Below, piece after piece: positions 61,701-64,000 of a stretch of 64,000 nt of DNA. A model generated the notes under the pieces. That model was not told the origin of the DNA. It saw nothing but the letters and a program-made list of their open reading frames with translations, and ran no database searches. Origin of the DNA: Yamagishiella unicocca (taxonomy: Eukaryota; Chlorophyta; Chlorophyceae; Chlamydomonadales; Volvocaceae); assembly GCA_003116995.1 (NCBI GenBank), contig BDSL01000141.1, positions 145,988 through 209,987 on the forward strand, written 5' to 3'. How positions within the stretch are numbered: the stretch's first letter is position 1; every line of letters begins with the position of its first letter. The position numbers were made by a program, and so were the translations under genes.

Positions 61701-64000
61701 CAGCGTGTTCGACCCCGCCATGCCGTACGGGCCCCGCTCGTCCAGCAGCCTCAGCAGCTTGGACAGGACATCGCTCGGCGAAGGGCAGGGCTGCTCGCTC
61801 AGCGGCGCCTCCAACTCACCACACCACCAGTCGCGGCGCAGCCGGGTGCTGGGCCTCCCTGCCTCAGCCATCGCTGCCGACTCGCCCACTGCCAGCTCAA
61901 GCCCCTCGGCAGCAGCTGACGGCGACAACTCTGAGTCGCCCTCCTCGCCCGGCTTGAAGGGCAAGGGCAGGCGGAAAGGCGCTCGTGCCGGGCGCGACGC
62001 CGCGGCCGCCGCCGAGTTGGTAGCGATGCTGTCGGGGCAGGGCGACGAGCAGCTGGCGCAGTGGATGGCCTTCGCGGCTGCCTGGGATGCAGTGATCGAC
62101 GACCTCCGCTGCTGCGACCTCATCAGCGACCGCGAGAGGTCCAACCTCACCTTCACCCACCTGCCCGCTGCCGCCACCGCCATGGCCGTCGCCGCAGCCG
62201 CCCCAGCCACACCCGACTCGGCGTCCGTCAGCAGCGACAGCGCTGATGGCAGCTCTCCCTGTGGTGGCGCCTCCGCCTCCGCCCGCCCGCTGCGCCCCAT
62301 TCTGCTGCCCGCCTTCTTCTACGCGGGTGAGGTGCAGCGGGTGGTGGACAGCGGCTCCGCCAGCCCCTCGCAGCAGCTGGTGCTGGGCGAGCTGCGCGCC
62401 ATGTTGGTGTGGCTGGCTTGCCAGCTGCGGCTGGTGGACGGGGACCAGGCGGCGGCGCTGCTGGCGGCAACTTGCTGCCCCGCCGCACTGGACGTGGCCC
62501 ACGCGCGCAGCCGAGAGCAGGGTCTCACGGCCCTGCGCTGCCTGCTGGCGGCGCTGGTGGCGCTGCAGGAGCCGCTGCCGCAGGCGGGCAGCGACGGGGC
62601 CGGTGAGGCGCTGCTGCTGCGGCAGTCACTTCAGTCCGAGGTGGCGACTGCACTGGAGGGGGTGCTGACGGCGGTGGAGGTGGAGGCGCGCGCTGTGGTT
62701 AAGGCCAAGCTGGGCGTCTCCAAGGGCAAGAGGGGCAGCCCCGCAACCCCACCTCAGCAGGACCAGAACTCCGATCAGGCGGCACAGGACCCGCAGGCGG
62801 CTGCGCTGGCGCTGATGGATGTGGTGGCAGCGGTGCGGTCGAGCTTGCTGGCGCGGCCCGAGCGGCTGGCGGCTGCGCTGGCGCTGCTGCACCCGGAGAC
62901 CCGCGGCCGCGGCGAGATGCCGCCCGCCTTGCCCTCCGCCTCCCCCTCTCCCTCCGTGGCTGTGGACCTGCCCCTCCTGGGCCGGGTGCTGTCCACGGCT
63001 GACAAGGTGCTCAACCTCAGCAGCGCCACAGCGCAGCCCACGGGCGCTGAGGCCCGCCGCATCCTGGGCTTCTTCGTTACCTCGCTCGCCAACCGCCAGA
63101 TGGCCAAGCCGTCTCCAGTGGCCACCATGAGCTCCTGGACGGTGTGACACCTCTGTACGCTGAGGACGTATTGTTTCCGCTGGAGGCGCACACGGCGGCG
63201 GAGGCGCTGGGCCTGGCGCCGCCGCCCGCTGCCGGCCAAGTCCAACCCCGCCGCCTGCCTGCCCGACTTGCTGACCGAGACCGAGGAGCGCGTGTCCCTC
63301 ATGGCCTACATCCGCTCCATGTTCCCCAAGGACTGGGACAACTTCAAGGAGCGACTGGGCGCCAGCCTGGGCGGTGTGGACCTGCGTGCCGCCACCGAGG
63401 CTGACTTCGCGGAGGAGGCCCGCTGGCGGAGCACGCGCTCGCGCTGCAGCTGTGGGCGTCGTACCGCGGCCAGCTGCTGGCGCGCACCGTCCGCGGCATG
63501 GCGCGTACGGCAGGGCGCTGCGTGTGCTGGCGGCGCTTGAGAGCCCCCGCCTGGCGGCGTGAGTCGGCGCGAGCACGGGCGGAGGTGGAGGACGTGGTGG
63601 GAGCCAAGGTCACCCACGTGGTGGCGAGCCCAGCTGTACGGCCAGAACCGGCGCTCGTCAACCTGCGCGACAGGTGGCTGGCGGAGAGCACGGACGTGCT
63701 GCTGGAGTCGTTCTCACACTGCGGGTGTCGTACCTGGACGTGGTGCCTGTCAGTGCGCCGGCGAGGGCAGCGAGCGCCGCCGCCGCAGCCTCTGCGCCGC
63801 CAGCGTGCCATCAGTACGCGGTGCTCATCCGCGGGCGGCGTCCGGGCAGCGAGGCGCGCAGGGAGGGCTGGTGTCGCAGGCCAGCGCCACGGCCGCGGCG
63901 GCGGCGGTGGCGGTGGCGAGCGCCCGCGCTGCTGCCGGCGGCGGCCGCACGAGGAACTCTACCGCGTGAGGCTGCCGTACAACCGGTACAGCAAGCGCGG
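58714..64000 (+). CDS. Callose synthase (1,3-beta-glucan synthase, FKS1/GSL family), 3' end beyond window
   Basis: Exons are 58714-59592, 59757-61112 and 61264 to the window end. The first two are phase 0, giving 745 residues, and exon 3 stays open to 63147. FKS1 domain 1 is clear in exon 1 (LHSHIFLSYEGSSGWCRL; LALYFLLYSEAANLRHTPEL). Exon 2 has FTVLAFEVDHMASAGQEVAH, KTHRERRSWLALLRAFYRVY, several membrane helices and KVAFDYYVIMRPMAGQ, which matches the plant callose synthase segment before the next transmembrane helix. Exon 3 adds VLVCLVDTQIFYQLVLMVWG and a large cytosolic part with Ala/Ser/Pro-rich inserts. The family makes 1,3-beta-glucan from UDP-glucose at the plasma membrane. From ~63140 the frame breaks repeatedly, although homology continues (TPLYAEDVLFPLEAH, LMAYIRSMFPKDWDNFKERL, LWASYRGQLLARTVRGMA, VGAKVTHVVAS). 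The C-terminal catalytic domain is not in the window. Confidence 0.85.
63139..64000 (+). pseudogene. Frameshift-rich segment of callose synthase exon 3
   Basis: The main frame hits TGA at 63145-63147, while homology resumes at once in another frame. Further frame changes are needed near 63225-63235, 63420, 63503 and 63630. They are small indels with no splice sites to explain them. The preceding 4.4 kb of the gene has none. Either the 3' part of this copy is decaying, or this stretch has poor base quality. Confidence 0.6.

Overview
The window looks like nuclear DNA of a volvocine green alga (Chlamydomonas/Gonium/Volvox group). It is GC-rich and gene-dense. Most genes are split by many short GT-AG introns, UGUAA-type polyadenylation signals follow several stops, and the gene set is typical of a flagellated, photosynthetic, walled alga: an axonemal CSC subunit, a redox-type chloroplast SBPase, a hydroxyproline-rich wall glycoprotein and a callose synthase. 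The species cannot be fixed from sequence alone. Gene models below were assembled by reading splice sites by eye and checking that intron phases agree.

Layout. (1) ~987-6408 (+): a protein with nine C2HC zinc fingers, 5' end unresolved. (2) 10141-8239 (-): a four-exon gene of unknown family. (3) 13043-11104 (-): a plastid-targeted-looking pfkB sugar/nucleoside kinase, head-to-head with (4) 13498-15694 (+), a drug/metabolite-transporter (EamA) membrane protein. (5) 16361-18320 (+): a U-box protein with a hydrophobic N-terminus. (6) 27315-19665 (-): CFAP251/WDR66 in 13 exons, head-to-head with (7) 27680-29057 (+), a short mitochondrial protein with an E2o-type lipoyl domain joined to Kgd4/MRPS36-like motifs. 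(8) 30598-33701 (+): sedoheptulose-1,7-bisphosphatase in nine exons. (9) 45455-34907 (-): a 17-exon VIP1/PPIP5K inositol-pyrophosphate kinase/phosphatase with a large coiled-coil insertion. (10) 46258-51696 (+): a long low-complexity protein with coiled coil, RD/RE-rich and Gln-rich tracts. (11) 54051-57202 (+): a secreted, probably GPI-anchored hydroxyproline-rich glycoprotein. (12) 58714 to the window end (+): the N-terminal two thirds or so of a callose synthase, with a cluster of frameshifts in the last ~860 bases.

The genes do not form one pathway. Shared themes are flagellar motility (CFAP251), central carbon metabolism (SBPase, the lipoyl protein, pfkB kinase), nutrient signalling (VIP1) and wall building (HRGP, callose synthase). 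The item most worth a second look is gene 7. It combines a lipoyl arm with motifs of the 2-oxoglutarate dehydrogenase E3-adaptor and has no acyltransferase domain, which suggests an OGDH counterpart of the PDH E3-binding protein.
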